Part shown: one piece after another, positions 8,682 to 16,863 of the stretch
How positions within the stretch are numbered: position 1 is the stretch's first letter
Layout: each line of letters starts with the position of its first letter
Assembly (NCBI GenBank): GCA_002368175.1
Contig: AP018172.1
Location: 8,497,001-8,561,000 of the forward strand
Length of the DNA: 64,000 bases
Reading direction: 5' to 3'
Source of the DNA: Calothrix sp. NIES-2098
GTDB taxonomy: Bacteria > Cyanobacteriota > Cyanobacteriia > Cyanobacteriales > Nostocaceae
Made by a program: the position numbers and the translations under genes
Notes under the pieces: generated by a model
The model's input: only the letters and a program-made list of their open reading frames with translations
Database searches by the model: none
What the model was told of the DNA's origin: nothing

Positions 8682-9632
8682 TTACTCGAAGGCAGATTGA
8701 GCAAGTGCAACAGCACCCCATAAAGGCGCATCATCACCTAAAGCCGCTGGGACAATTGCAAAATCAACTTCTGGTAGTGCTGTCTCCCGCGCCATGTGAC
8801 GTAGAATTTCCCACCATCTATTACCAGCTTTGGTGACGCTTCCACCTAAAATAAACAATTGTGGGTTTACTAAATTCGCTACATTACCAATACCCACACC
8901 TAGCGCCCAAGCCGATTTTCGTAAAATCTCTTGAGCAAAATCATCTCCCATAGCCGCAGCTTCACTTATTAATTGCCCTGTGAGTAACTCTAAATTATCG
9001 CCTACTAAATCCCGGAGAATTTTTCCTATTTTGGGTTCGTTTACTAATACTTCGCGTGCATTTTGCGCCATATAGGGGCCAGAAGCTAAACGTTCTACAC
9101 ATCCTCGTTTACCACACAAACATACAGGGCCAGCTGGGTCTACAACTACGTGTCCGATTTCACCAGCCATTCCTCCAAAACCTCGCCAAGGCTGACCATT
9201 GAGTATCCAACCACCACCGACACCTGTGCTAATGGTGATGTAAAACAAGTCATCAGAACCTTGACCTGCGCCAAAGCGATGTTCGCCTAAAGCAGCAATA
9301 TTGGCATCATTATCTACATAAGTAGGAACGCCAAACTCTTTCTCTAGTAAGTCTTTGAGGTGAATATTTTCCCAACCAGGAACGTGATGAGAAAGTCTTA
9401 CTGTTCCAGTGGTAGCGTCTACTGGCCCCCCAAAGCTGACACCAATAGCCGTTGGTTTAGTATCTTGCAGCAAAGAGTGAATGAGCGATCGCATAATTTC
9501 TAAATCGGTGTTAGCATCTGCATTCATCGGAGAAAGGCGACGTTCATAACGCAGCCATTGTCTAGAACCAAGATTTACCGTGGCTGCTGCTAGCTTAGTT
9601 CCGCCAAAGTCGAGGGCTAATATTGATGTCAC
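8682..9632 (-). CDS. ROK-family sugar kinase (glucokinase-like)
   Basis: 316 residues, full length for a ROK kinase. Seen: phosphate-binding DFGGTK (8-13), the catalytic D109 in DNDA (107-110), the GxGxG-type ISTGVGGGW segment (134-142), and the ROK zinc site H161 with C171, C173 and C178 (CLCGKRGC). It would phosphorylate glucose or a related sugar with ATP in the cytoplasm. The start is GTG at 9632: an AGGAG lies 7 bases upstream and no upstream ATG is in frame. The substrate is inferred; it could also act on fructose, mannose or N-acetylated sugars. Confidence 0.85.
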   Translation of the reverse strand: MTSILALDFGGTKLAAATVNLGSRQWLRYERRLSPMNADANTDLEIMRSLIHSLLQDTKPTAIGVSFGGPVDATTGTVRLSHHVPGWENIHLKDLLEKEFGVPTYVDNDANIAALGEHRFGAGQGSDDLFYITISTGVGGGWILNGQPWRGFGGMAGEIGHVVVDPAGPVCLCGKRGCVERLASGPYMAQNAREVLVNEPKIGKILRDLVGDNLELLTGQLISEAAAMGDDFAQEILRKSAWALGVGIGNVANLVNPQLFILGGSVTKAGNRWWEILRHMARETALPEVDFAIVPAALGDDAPLWGAVALAQSAFE

Positions 9633-9718
9633 CGAATACTCCTGATTTATTTCTTGAGAAAGAGGTTTGCGATCGCAATAAATTTAACACTATAGAAAAC
9701 GCCATAATTTAGTAACTC

Positions 9719-9925
9719 ATGAATTCTGAACAGTCGCAACCACTCATCGATTTCTCTGACGCTAAAGAACCTGCGCGCTCTCTTGAGCTAGAAAAAGATA
9801 CAATACCACCAGAAGCAGAAAATCTTGAACAAAACCCACTTTCTGAGAATTTTGATGACCAAGAAAAAAGTGCAGATAAGGTTGGAGAAGACCAAATAAT
9901 TTCTGCCAATATTAGTGCAGGGTAG
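9719..9925 (+). CDS. Possible small acidic protein, unknown
   Basis: 68 residues, rich in Glu, Asp, Ser and Pro, with no hydrophobic core, so probably disordered. It sits between the ROK gene and the Mut7-C gene, both minus strand, and ends 8 bp before the latter's stop. No clear ribosome-binding site. The opposite strand also has a 75-codon frame, so one of the two is a shadow; this one has the more protein-like composition. Uncertain. Confidence 0.35.
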   Translation: MNSEQSQPLIDFSDAKEPARSLELEKDTIPPEAENLEQNPLSENFDDQEKSADKVGEDQIISANISAG

Positions 9926-9932
9926 GAGCATT

Positions 9933-10715
9933 TCATTTATTTGGCTCAACAGCTAAGACTCGATCGCTAACTTTTTCTGATTCAAGTACGCCATCAATAA
10001 ACTGTTGCAAGCGTTCATAATGTGTCCCTTTCCAATAAATCTGCTTGCATTCTTGGCAGTGATGAAATTCATGATTTTGCAATTGCACACTTTCTGGCAA
10101 TTGGTCAATTATTGTTTCCTTCTCTATAGTTTCTAGCAATCCATTGCACCGCAAACATCTTTGAAAAGGCGATACTAACTTAAATAAATCGAAGCGTCGC
10201 AACACTTCCAATATTTGCTGCTGCGGATTAGTACTTCTGACATAATAGCCATAGGTTACTAAACTACGCATCAATAAACCTTTATCACGAGTCAACAGAA
10301 TCCTTACTTGTGTATGGGATATCTCTGCTAATTCCTCATCAGTATAATCATTACGATATAAAGTATCAAAGCCTAGAAGCCTTAACGATGTCGCTAGTTT
10401 TCCTAAATGAATATCGACAACAAAGCGGATAGTACTGAGCGATTGTGGACGAACTGAAACTGTTGGTGTAGTAAGAGAACTTACAGAAATAGGATAGATG
10501 TTGATGTCATCTCCATCCCGGACAATATAAGAAAAATCTACATAATTATCGTTTACTTTTATACAATCAACTTCTGGATGAGGAACACCTAAAGACTCGA
10601 TCGTGTCTTTGATTGAAGCTCTCTCACTAAATTTATGAATTATTTTGATTTGTCTTTTATCTCGTGGTAGAAAATCATTTAACTCAGCATAAAAATGGAA
10701 ATAAGCAACAGCCAT
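9933..10715 (-). CDS. Mut7-C RNase-domain protein with N-terminal ubiquitin-like (ThiS-type) domain
   Basis: 260 residues. The first 80 form a beta-grasp ThiS/Mut7-C ubiquitin-like domain (VDCIKVNDNYVDFSYIVRDGD around 49-69). From about residue 97 comes a Mut7-C domain of the PIN superfamily: FVVDIHLGKLA (D101) and LLTRDKGL (D144) carry likely metal-binding acidic residues. The C-terminus has a zinc ribbon made of C187, C190, C220 and C223. Family members are predicted RNases; the function in cyanobacteria is not established. ATG at 10715 is the natural start. Confidence 0.85.
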   Translation of the reverse strand: MAVAYFHFYAELNDFLPRDKRQIKIIHKFSERASIKDTIESLGVPHPEVDCIKVNDNYVDFSYIVRDGDDINIYPISVSSLTTPTVSVRPQSLSTIRFVVDIHLGKLATSLRLLGFDTLYRNDYTDEELAEISHTQVRILLTRDKGLLMRSLVTYGYYVRSTNPQQQILEVLRRFDLFKLVSPFQRCLRCNGLLETIEKETIIDQLPESVQLQNHEFHHCQECKQIYWKGTHYERLQQFIDGVLESEKVSDRVLAVEPNK

Positions 10716-10726
10716 AACTAAATAAT

Positions 10727-10918
10727 TAATAATTCGTAATTCGTAATTTTTATCTACACTTAATTGTGTGAGGTTGTGACCATATTGGCTATTACAGCCA
10801 ATGTGGGACTACTAAAAATAGGGTAACATCTTCGTCAGAAGAGAGTTTCCACCAAGGTCAAAATCCCTGCCTGAAAATATCTTTAACTACGAATTACGAA
10901 TTACCAATTACGAATTCC
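10727..10918. repeat. AATTCGT-type short repeats flanking the gap upstream of the Mut7-C gene
   Basis: At 10727-10750 the motif AATTCGTA occurs in tandem; at 10888-10918 its complement TACGAATT recurs four times with small changes. The two clusters are inverted relative to each other across about 140 bp and could pair in RNA. They belong to the short tandemly repeated sequences typical of filamentous cyanobacteria. Confidence 0.6.
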
Positions 10919-12160
10919 TTAAGTCGTGTATTCGGCGTTAATCTTCACATAGTCATAACTTAGATCGCAACCCCAGGCTTTACCTGTACCATGACCATTT
11001 CCAACGCTAACAGAAATTAATACTGTATCTTCTTTAAGATACGCACCTTGCGCGGCATTTTTTAAATAAGCACTAGCTGCTGCACGATCGAAAGAGAGAG
11101 GTTGACCATTTTCTAATAGTAAGAAATCGCCTAGCTTGATTTGCAAATTTTCTTGCTCAAAAGGTACACCTGCACGTCCGGCGGCGGCGGCGATGCGTCC
11201 CCAGTTGGGATCGCGACCAAAAATTGCAGATTTCACGAGGGATGAACCTGCAATAGTTTTAGCTATTTGACGTGCTGATAGTTCATCATGAGTTCCCGTA
11301 ACTTGCACTTCAATCAAACAAGTTGCACCTTCACCATCACGGGCGATCGCTTTTGCTAAATGCTGGCAAACTGCTGTTAACATCGCTTCTAATTTTTCCG
11401 CTTCCGGCCCCATTTCCATAATAGCTGGGGTACGGGATTGACCATTTGCTAAAGCGATTAAGCTGTCATTGGTGCTGGTATCACCATCCACAGTAATAGA
11501 GTTGAAACTTCTGTCAGCCGCACGACTTAACATTTGTTGCCAAAGTCCTGGCGACACAGCCGCATCACAGGTGACAAATGCCAGCATAGTTGCCATGTTG
11601 GGATGAATCATCCCCGAACCTTTGGCAATACCACCAATGCGCACGGGGCGATCGCCTATAGTTGTCTCTAGGGCAATCGATTTAGTCACCAAATCTGTAG
11701 TAATAATTGCCCCGGCTGCTGCATCTGAGCCTGTTTCTGAGAGTGCTGCTACTAGTTGAGGAATTGCGGCTTTGAGTTTCTCCATCCGGATTCGCTGTCC
11801 AATTACCCCAGTTGAAGCCAATAATACAGAGTCGCTGGAAATATTCAAAGCTTGGGCTACTGCCATAGCTGATTCTATGGCATCGACCCAGCCTTGACTA
11901 CCTGTTGCAGCATTTGCTTGCCCTGCATTGCAGAGAATCGCTCGCGTATTATGCTTGGCTTGTAAGCGTTGACGACAATAATCTACGCAAGCGGCTTTAA
12001 CTTGACTGGTGGTGAATACACCTGCTGCGATCGCTTCTACATCTGACAATATCAAAGCTAAATCGGGTAATCCTGAAGGTTTTAACCCTGCGGTAATTCC
12101 TGCGGCCCGATAACCCCTTGGTGCTGTAATCCCACCAGTAATTTCCTGCCAGTCTGCCAT
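10919..12160 (-). CDS. argJ: Bifunctional glutamate N-acetyltransferase / amino-acid acetyltransferase
   Basis: 413 residues, normal length for ArgJ, which recycles the acetyl group between N-acetylornithine and glutamate in the cyclic arginine pathway. The autoproteolysis motif is intact: GMIHPNMA|TML with the cut expected between A190 and the new N-terminal nucleophile T191. The N-terminal GVFTTSQVKAA and the oxyanion-site STG (116-118) are conserved. A GGGGGG ribosome-binding site lies about 8 bases before ATG 12160. It is preceded on the same strand by the putative small-RNA array, the nearest unit ending about 200 bp upstream. Confidence 0.96.
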   Translation of the reverse strand: MADWQEITGGITAPRGYRAAGITAGLKPSGLPDLALILSDVEAIAAGVFTTSQVKAACVDYCRQRLQAKHNTRAILCNAGQANAATGSQGWVDAIESAMAVAQALNISSDSVLLASTGVIGQRIRMEKLKAAIPQLVAALSETGSDAAAGAIITTDLVTKSIALETTIGDRPVRIGGIAKGSGMIHPNMATMLAFVTCDAAVSPGLWQQMLSRAADRSFNSITVDGDTSTNDSLIALANGQSRTPAIMEMGPEAEKLEAMLTAVCQHLAKAIARDGEGATCLIEVQVTGTHDELSARQIAKTIAGSSLVKSAIFGRDPNWGRIAAAAGRAGVPFEQENLQIKLGDFLLLENGQPLSFDRAAASAYLKNAAQGAYLKEDTVLISVSVGNGHGTGKAWGCDLSYDYVKINAEYTT

Positions 12161-12363
12161 GATTATTCCCCCCGTAACTATACAGTGGCTCGACTGGCGA
12201 TTATATCAAGTCTTATGCAATTCAAAATTCAAACTTCAAGATTCAAAATAGACTTTCATAGGCGTTAGCGTCACTTCTCCCTAAGGAAGCTTACACCTTC
12301 ATGAGAGAATAAATATATTTTCTCTTCTGCCTTATTTCCCAGTCAAAACGCAGATAAAAAGTG

Positions 12364-12414
12364 AAAAAGGAGAGCCACTTGGGCAGCTCTCCAGATCATC
12401 AGGGTGCATCTATA
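12364..12414 (-). ncRNA. Putative small RNA, array copy A
   Basis: A predicted transcript of about 51 nt on the minus strand. It ends in an intrinsic terminator: perfect 7-bp arms GGAGAGC (12386-12392 on the plus map) and GCTCTCC (12369-12375) closing a 10-base loop, then five T (12364-12368). A promoter fits just upstream (separate entry). The body GATGCACCCTGATGA plus hairpin is nearly identical to copy C 292 bp away. No ORF. The transcription start (about 12414) is an estimate from the -10 position. Confidence 0.6.
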
Positions 12415-12420
12415 TAGCAC

Positions 12421-12448
12421 ATTATAACATCTTTGCTGTGAGGGGCAA
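12421..12448 (-). promoter_or_regulatory. Promoter of small-RNA copy A
   Basis: On the minus strand, TTGCCC (12443-12448) and TATAAT (12421-12426) are 16 bp apart, a good housekeeping-sigma promoter. The same 16-bp spacing occurs at copy C. Confidence 0.6.
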
Positions 12449-12519
12449 TACCCCTTAAGCTGAAATTTAAAAAAAATAGTAAATAGTTAAGTTGGTTTTT
12501 CAGTTTATACCAGAATCAA

Positions 12520-12571
12520 AAACAGATCCACTTGCACAGTTTTCCAGATCGTTCGCTTGGCATCTAAACTG
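12520..12571 (-). ncRNA. Decayed small-RNA copy B
   Basis: Aligns with copies A and C over the -10 region (TACAAT, 12578-12583), TTTAGATGCCAAG, the block GATCTGGA, and CAAGTGG followed by five T. The -35 box is not recognisable and the hairpin arms no longer pair well. Read as an older, probably inactive copy of the unit; it keeps the roughly 150-bp period of the array. Confidence 0.45.
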
Positions 12572-12655
12572 CATATCATTGTACGTCTGAGGGCTAATAC
12601 CCATGATGAAGTTGGCTGATTGCAAAGATATGATGAAGAGCGATCGCCGCATTCC

Positions 12656-12711
12656 AAAAAAAAGAGAGAGCTACTTGGGCAGCTCTCCAGGTCATCAGGG
12701 TGCATCTATAT
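12656..12711 (-). ncRNA. Putative small RNA, array copy C
   Basis: Predicted minus-strand transcript of about 56 nt: TATATAGATGCACCCTGATG, then a hairpin with arms at 12682-12688 and 12665-12671 (6 Watson-Crick pairs plus one G-U), then a short CTC and a run of eight T (12656-12663). Nearly identical to copy A in body and loop (CTGCCCAAGTAG versus CTGCCCAAGTGG). Has the best promoter of the array. Confidence 0.6.
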
Positions 12712-12717
12712 AACATA

Positions 12718-12745
12718 AGTATAGCACTTTTGTGATGATGGTCAA
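12718..12745 (-). promoter_or_regulatory. Promoter of small-RNA copy C
   Basis: On the minus strand TTGACC (12740-12745), 16 bp, then TATACT (12718-12723). Near-consensus and placed identically to the promoter of copy A relative to the hairpin. Confidence 0.65.
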
Positions 12746-12808
12746 CACCCCCTAAGGAGAATTTTTTAGCTAAATCTTTAAAAAAATTTTTTACCTTAAT
12801 TAGTAAAG

Positions 12809-12859
12809 AAAAAGAAGAGCTACTTAGAGCGCTCTCCAGACCATCATGGTGTATTCAAT
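12809..12859 (-). ncRNA. Putative small RNA, array copy D
   Basis: The most upstream unit. TATACT (12866-12871) is kept but the -35 region is weak (TTATAC with long spacing). The body ACACCATGATGGTCTGGAGAGC differs from A and C by several bases, yet the hairpin is preserved by changes on both sides (arms 12831-12837 and 12814-12820, seven pairs including one G-U), followed by five T (12809-12813). Paired changes in the stem support selection on structure. Confidence 0.55.
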
Positions 12860-12879
12860 TAACAGAGTATAGCAATTTG

Positions 12880-13125
12880 GGATTGAGGGGTATAACCCAT
12901 CTTCATAATTTCTTTTTGTAACAGTTGTGTAAAGCAAGTACGAGAAATATACTTAGCGATTTGTCCATCCACAGACGACGTAGGGACGCGAAGAATAAAA
13001 TTTTCCCCACGTCCCCATATCACCCCAATCTATCGAAATTTGCAGTTCTATCAATTATCCCTTTGTAGGGACGGGGAAACCCCACCCTGGAATTAATGAC
13101 AAGCAATCATTACATTGAATCGCTA
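12880..13125. repeat. Gap downstream of gatB with GTAGGGACG repeats
   Basis: Between the small-RNA array and the gatB stop. Two copies of GTAGGGACG (12980-12988 and 13064-13072), a motif found in widespread cyanobacterial palindromic repeats, with CCCCACGTCCCC and GGGGAAACCCC nearby. No gene seen. Confidence 0.4.
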
Positions 13126-14601
13126 TTAAGAATTCAGTTTCTTCTCTACCAATTCATTAGTCAGCCTCGGATCGGCTCGTTTTTCGGTCTTTTTCAACAC
13201 TTGTCCGACAAAGAAGCCTTTGAGATTAGTATTACCATTGCGGTATTTTTCTAATTCTTTGGGATTGGCGGCGATTACTTCATCTACGATTGGTTCCAAT
13301 ACAGCAGGATCGCTAATGAGTTCTTGACCTGCAAAAGCTTTCTCTGGAGATACGCCACCAAGCAAGTCTGGTAACTTTTGTTTAGCTTGGGCGTTACTGA
13401 TTTTACCCTGTTCAATCCGAAGAATAACATCAGCTAAATTTTGGGGACTCAAACCGATTTCGCTGATGCTAAGTTTTTGCTTATTCAGATAAGCTGCAAT
13501 ATCTTGGGTAATCCAGTTAGCGGCGGCTTTCGGACTTGCACCTGCCGCGATCGCTGCTTCAAAATAGTTAGCAACAGGCTTATCTTCTGTCAAAACTCCT
13601 GTATCGTAGGCAGAAAGCCCTAATTCAGTTTCGTAACGATGGCGTTTTTGTGCGGGGAGTTCGGGAAGTTCGCTACGCCAAGTCTCTAATTGTTCTCCTG
13701 AAACCTCTATAGGTGCTAAATCTGGTTCGGGGAAATAGCGATAATCGCTGGAACCTTCTTTTGTCCGCATACTAATTGTACGTTGCGAACCTTCTTCCCA
13801 CAGACGAGTTTCTTGGATAATGCGATCGCCTGCTTCTGTGGCTGCAATTTGCCGTTCAATCTCATATTCAATCGCCTTTTGGATGGCGTTGAATGAGTTC
13901 ATGTTTTTAATTTCTACTTTTGTGCCAAACTCTTTTTGTCCTACCGGACGAATCGAGATGTTAACATCGCAACGTAAAGATCCTTCTTGCATATTGCCAT
14001 CGCTGACGCCAAGATAGCGTAAAATCCGCCGCAATTCTTGGGCATATGCAGCAGCTTCTTGTCCAGAACGCAGATCTGGTTCAGAAACAATTTCGACTAA
14101 TGGCACGCCCGCCCGATTGTAATCTACCAGAGAATAACTAGAACCGGAAAGACGCTCGCTACCTGCGTGTACTAATTTACCTGCATCTTCCTCCATGTGC
14201 AGACGAGTGATCCCAATGCGCTTGCGAGTTGGATTTCCGTCAGCATCTACTAATTCAATTTCTAACCAACCATGTTCGGCGATGGGCAAGTCATATTGCG
14301 AAATTTGGTAATTTTTCGGGAGATCGGGATAGAAATACTGCTTACGGTCAAATTTGCTGTATTTAGCGATTTGACAATTTAGTGCTAAACCAGCCTTGAC
14401 GGCATATTCGAGAACTTTTTGGTTGAGAACTGGTAAGACTCCAGGTAAACCCATACAAACTGGGTCGATGTTAGTATTGGGGTCTCCACCAAATGCCGTC
14501 GAGCTGGTAGAAAAAATCTTGGTATTGGTACTCAGCTGACAATGGGTTTCTAGACCAATAATCGCTTCGTACTCAGTTTTTACGGTTGTAGCAGAAGTCA
14601 T
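13126..14601 (-). CDS. gatB: Asp-tRNA(Asn)/Glu-tRNA(Gln) amidotransferase subunit B
   Basis: 491 residues. The N-terminal catalytic cradle begins EAIIGLETHCQL (residues 12-23), the family signature, and contains KYSKFDRKQYFYPDLPKNY; the C-terminal helical YqeY-like tail ends with KGFFVGQVLKKT. GatB binds and phosphorylates the misacylated tRNA in the GatCAB complex, which makes Gln-tRNA(Gln) from Glu-tRNA(Gln). gatC is 1.2 kb upstream on the same strand, separated by a GSH-dependent reductase gene. ATG at 14601. Confidence 0.97.
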   Translation of the reverse strand: MTSATTVKTEYEAIIGLETHCQLSTNTKIFSTSSTAFGGDPNTNIDPVCMGLPGVLPVLNQKVLEYAVKAGLALNCQIAKYSKFDRKQYFYPDLPKNYQISQYDLPIAEHGWLEIELVDADGNPTRKRIGITRLHMEEDAGKLVHAGSERLSGSSYSLVDYNRAGVPLVEIVSEPDLRSGQEAAAYAQELRRILRYLGVSDGNMQEGSLRCDVNISIRPVGQKEFGTKVEIKNMNSFNAIQKAIEYEIERQIAATEAGDRIIQETRLWEEGSQRTISMRTKEGSSDYRYFPEPDLAPIEVSGEQLETWRSELPELPAQKRHRYETELGLSAYDTGVLTEDKPVANYFEAAIAAGASPKAAANWITQDIAAYLNKQKLSISEIGLSPQNLADVILRIEQGKISNAQAKQKLPDLLGGVSPEKAFAGQELISDPAVLEPIVDEVIAANPKELEKYRNGNTNLKGFFVGQVLKKTEKRADPRLTNELVEKKLNS

Positions 14602-14715
14602 AAAATCAAAAATCAGGCATAATCCTTATTTAGGGTACTATTGTAGCTGCCTTATCAGTGGCGCTAAATTCGGAAATAGTAGTGATTGCTGAGTCTGGTA
14701 GATAGGGATTGCCGA

Positions 14716-15684
14716 TTAGATAGGTAGGCGATCGCGATCGTGAGGCGCATCAAAATCAATCAACGGCCCTTTCGGTACAATCCTTGTAGGGTTAACCTTG
14801 TTATGACTCTTGTAATAATGCCGTTTGATATGGTCTAAATTACAAGTTTCCTTCACTCCCGGCACTTGGTAGAGTTCTTTAAGATAATTCCACAGATTAG
14901 GATACTCAACAATGCGGCGGATGTTGCATTTGAAATGCACATAATAAACTGCATCAAAGCGAAACAAAGTAGTAAACATACACCAATCCGCCTCAGTAAT
15001 TTTATTACCGCAGAGATAGCGTTGTTTGTCTAACACTTGTTCCCAATAATCGAGAGCAGCAAATAATTCTGTTACGCCCTCGTCATAAGCCAACTGACTA
15101 GTAGCAAACCCCGCGCGATAAACGCCATTATTAATTGGTTGATAAATCTTATCGATTGTCTCGTCAATTACTTCTTGTAACTCTTGCGGATAGAAGTTAA
15201 CATCTGTTTTCGCCAAAGCATCGAATTCTGTATCAAACATCCGAATGATTTCGCGAGATTCATTATTAACAATTGTCTTTGACTGAGTATCCCATAAAAC
15301 TGGCACTGTCACCCGCCCGCTATAGTTAGGGTCAGCTTTGAGATAAAGTTGCCAAAGATATTGAGTACCGTTAACTGTATCGGGAATCGCTCCCGGTTCG
15401 TCAGTAAATTCCCAACTATTTTGATCGATTACCGCCCCAACAACCGATAAACCAATTACATCCGTCAGCCCTTTTAACTGACGCATAATTGCAGTGCGAC
15501 AAGCCCAAGGACAAGCCCAAGAAATATATAAATGATAACGCCCCGGTTCAGCTTTAAATCCACTAGAGCCATCGGCAGTAATTTTATTGCGGAAAGTAGT
15601 TGAGGGACGGATAAATTTTCCTTGGGAATCTTCTTGCTCCCGTTCCGATATCCACTTTCCATCTTTGAGGATTCCCAAAGCCAT
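14716..15684 (-). CDS. Glutathionyl-hydroquinone reductase (Xi-class GST, ECM4-like)
   Basis: 322 residues, typical for the family. The active-site motif is CPWAC with C58 as the nucleophile (relatives have CPWAHRT; here H is replaced by C62). Conserved blocks include SVVGAVIDQNSWEF and the C-terminal all-helical domain with LTEADW-like ITEADWCMFTTLFRFD. It would reduce glutathionylated hydroquinones in the cytoplasm. AAGGAGGT 5 bases before ATG 15684 is a perfect ribosome-binding site. It lies between gatC and gatB on the same strand, but the repeats on its 5' side suggest separate transcription. Confidence 0.88.
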   Translation of the reverse strand: MALGILKDGKWISEREQEDSQGKFIRPSTTFRNKITADGSSGFKAEPGRYHLYISWACPWACRTAIMRQLKGLTDVIGLSVVGAVIDQNSWEFTDEPGAIPDTVNGTQYLWQLYLKADPNYSGRVTVPVLWDTQSKTIVNNESREIIRMFDTEFDALAKTDVNFYPQELQEVIDETIDKIYQPINNGVYRAGFATSQLAYDEGVTELFAALDYWEQVLDKQRYLCGNKITEADWCMFTTLFRFDAVYYVHFKCNIRRIVEYPNLWNYLKELYQVPGVKETCNLDHIKRHYYKSHNKVNPTRIVPKGPLIDFDAPHDRDRLPI

Positions 15685-15702
15685 AATTACCTCCTTAAAC
15701 CT

Positions 15703-15758
15703 TGGTCAAGAGTCAAGGGTCAAGATTAATTACTCTGGACTTTTGACTCTTGACTATT
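15703..15758. repeat. GTCAAGAGTC-type short repeats
   Basis: GGTCAAGAGTCAAGGGTCAAG followed after 20 bases by GACTTTTGACTCTTGACTAT. Tandem heptamers and their complement form a potential hairpin. The same family occurs at 44325-44380 and 56316-56399. Confidence 0.6.
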
Positions 15759-15760
15759 AA

Positions 15761-16051
15761 CTATTCAGCATTGAGAATTTTTGGTACTTTGAAAAATTCC
15801 CCTTCCTGTTCGGGCGCACAGTTGAGAATGGCTTCCCGGTCAGGATAGGGTTGTAGTTCATCCTCTCGCGTTACATTGCTAACATCAATTGCCCTTGCTG
15901 TGGGAGGGACATCACTGACATCTAGCTCATTTAACTGCTCGATATAATCAAGGATGCTTCCCAGCTGAGTGGTGAATTGCGTCTCCTCTTCTGGTGTTAA
16001 CTCTAAACGAGCCAGAAGGGCTACTTTATGGACTAGTTCGCGATCGATCAT
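15761..16051 (-). CDS. gatC: Asp-tRNA(Asn)/Glu-tRNA(Gln) amidotransferase subunit C
   Basis: 96 residues, full length. The N-terminal signature VHKVALLARLELTPEEE (7-23) and the FTTQLGSILDYIEQLNELD helix are diagnostic; the tail REDELQPYPDREAIL matches the part that wraps between GatA and GatB. ATG at 16051. gatB is downstream on the same strand; gatA is not in the window. Confidence 0.95.
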   Translation of the reverse strand: MIDRELVHKVALLARLELTPEEETQFTTQLGSILDYIEQLNELDVSDVPPTARAIDVSNVTREDELQPYPDREAILNCAPEQEGEFFKVPKILNAE

Positions 16052-16149
16052 TTTTTATTAGTCGTCATTGGTCAAGAGCCATTATTCCTTAGCCATTGGT
16101 CATTCGTCATCGGACAACAGACAAAGGACAAATGACCAAGGACTATTGT

Positions 16150-16671
16150 CTAAAAGAATACGTCAATTTGCATTCTTCCAGTGGTTTTCAGCCAGTTTTG
16201 GGCTTCAATGTAGTTATTCGGAGCCATGCGAATCGCTCTAATCCAATAGTCGGCTGCTTGGTCAAATAGTGCTTCCCCACCGTCGTGATCCCCAGCTTCT
16301 TTGAGCTTTTCGCCTTGGTAGTGATAAATCACGGCGATGTTGTTTAAGGCTTGGGGTAGACGGGGGTTTAACTCAATAGCCTGGTGGTACAATTCTAAGG
16401 CTTTGTCATGGTCGCCGTTGCTGGCATAGATTAGTCCCATATTGTAGAGGATATAGCCGCGATCGTTAGGATCTTCCTCTAATGTCAGGGCTTCTTCGTA
16501 GTATTCCAGGGCTTCAGCATATTCGCCTTCTGCTTGAGCCGACATACCATCTCGGTAATAAACAAACGCTTCTTTAGCTTTTCTGTTGGTTGGCAGTATC
16601 TTGAGAATGATATCCGCCATGACTGTAAAGGATTTGTCAATAAAGTTATCGTTTTTCTGTGTTCTTGGCAT
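16150..16671 (-). CDS. ycf3: Photosystem I assembly protein Ycf3
   Basis: 173 residues, the standard length. Three TPR motifs (about 36-69, 73-106 and 119-153), for example AEGEYAEALEYYEEAL and GDHDKALELYHQAI. The N-terminus MPRTQKNDNFIDKSFTVMAD and C-terminus TGRMQIDVFF are highly conserved in chloroplast and cyanobacterial Ycf3, a chaperone for PSI subunits at the thylakoid. ATG 16671 has GAGGCA close upstream. Confidence 0.96.
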   Translation of the reverse strand: MPRTQKNDNFIDKSFTVMADIILKILPTNRKAKEAFVYYRDGMSAQAEGEYAEALEYYEEALTLEEDPNDRGYILYNMGLIYASNGDHDKALELYHQAIELNPRLPQALNNIAVIYHYQGEKLKEAGDHDGGEALFDQAADYWIRAIRMAPNNYIEAQNWLKTTGRMQIDVFF

Positions 16672-16863
16672 ACTTGCCTCTGTAGGGTTGCAGCTATTGG
16701 CTCAAAAGATGCCCTTCATGAGAGTTTGTTTATAGGTCGTGTGGGCATAGGCGGAACCTTCCTATTTTCCTGCTTTAGTACACTGGATGAAAGGGAAAGC
16801 CACAAATTGTATCGACCTGTAATTTGGCGATCGCTATACTTAATACTTAATTCTACTTATTTC

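Noticed and set aside
9709..9936. 75-codon minus-strand frame opposite the small acidic ORF
   Set aside because: Ser/Cys-rich random-looking sequence that overlaps the Mut7-C gene end; treated as the shadow frame.
12505..12705. 66-codon minus-strand frame through the RNA array
   Set aside because: It spans two repeat units and terminator hairpins, has no protein-like composition and no ribosome-binding site.
12364..12745. CTGATGA in the small-RNA bodies, as in hammerhead ribozymes
   Set aside because: The matching GAAA box and three-stem layout are absent; the hairpin with T-run explains the unit as a terminator.
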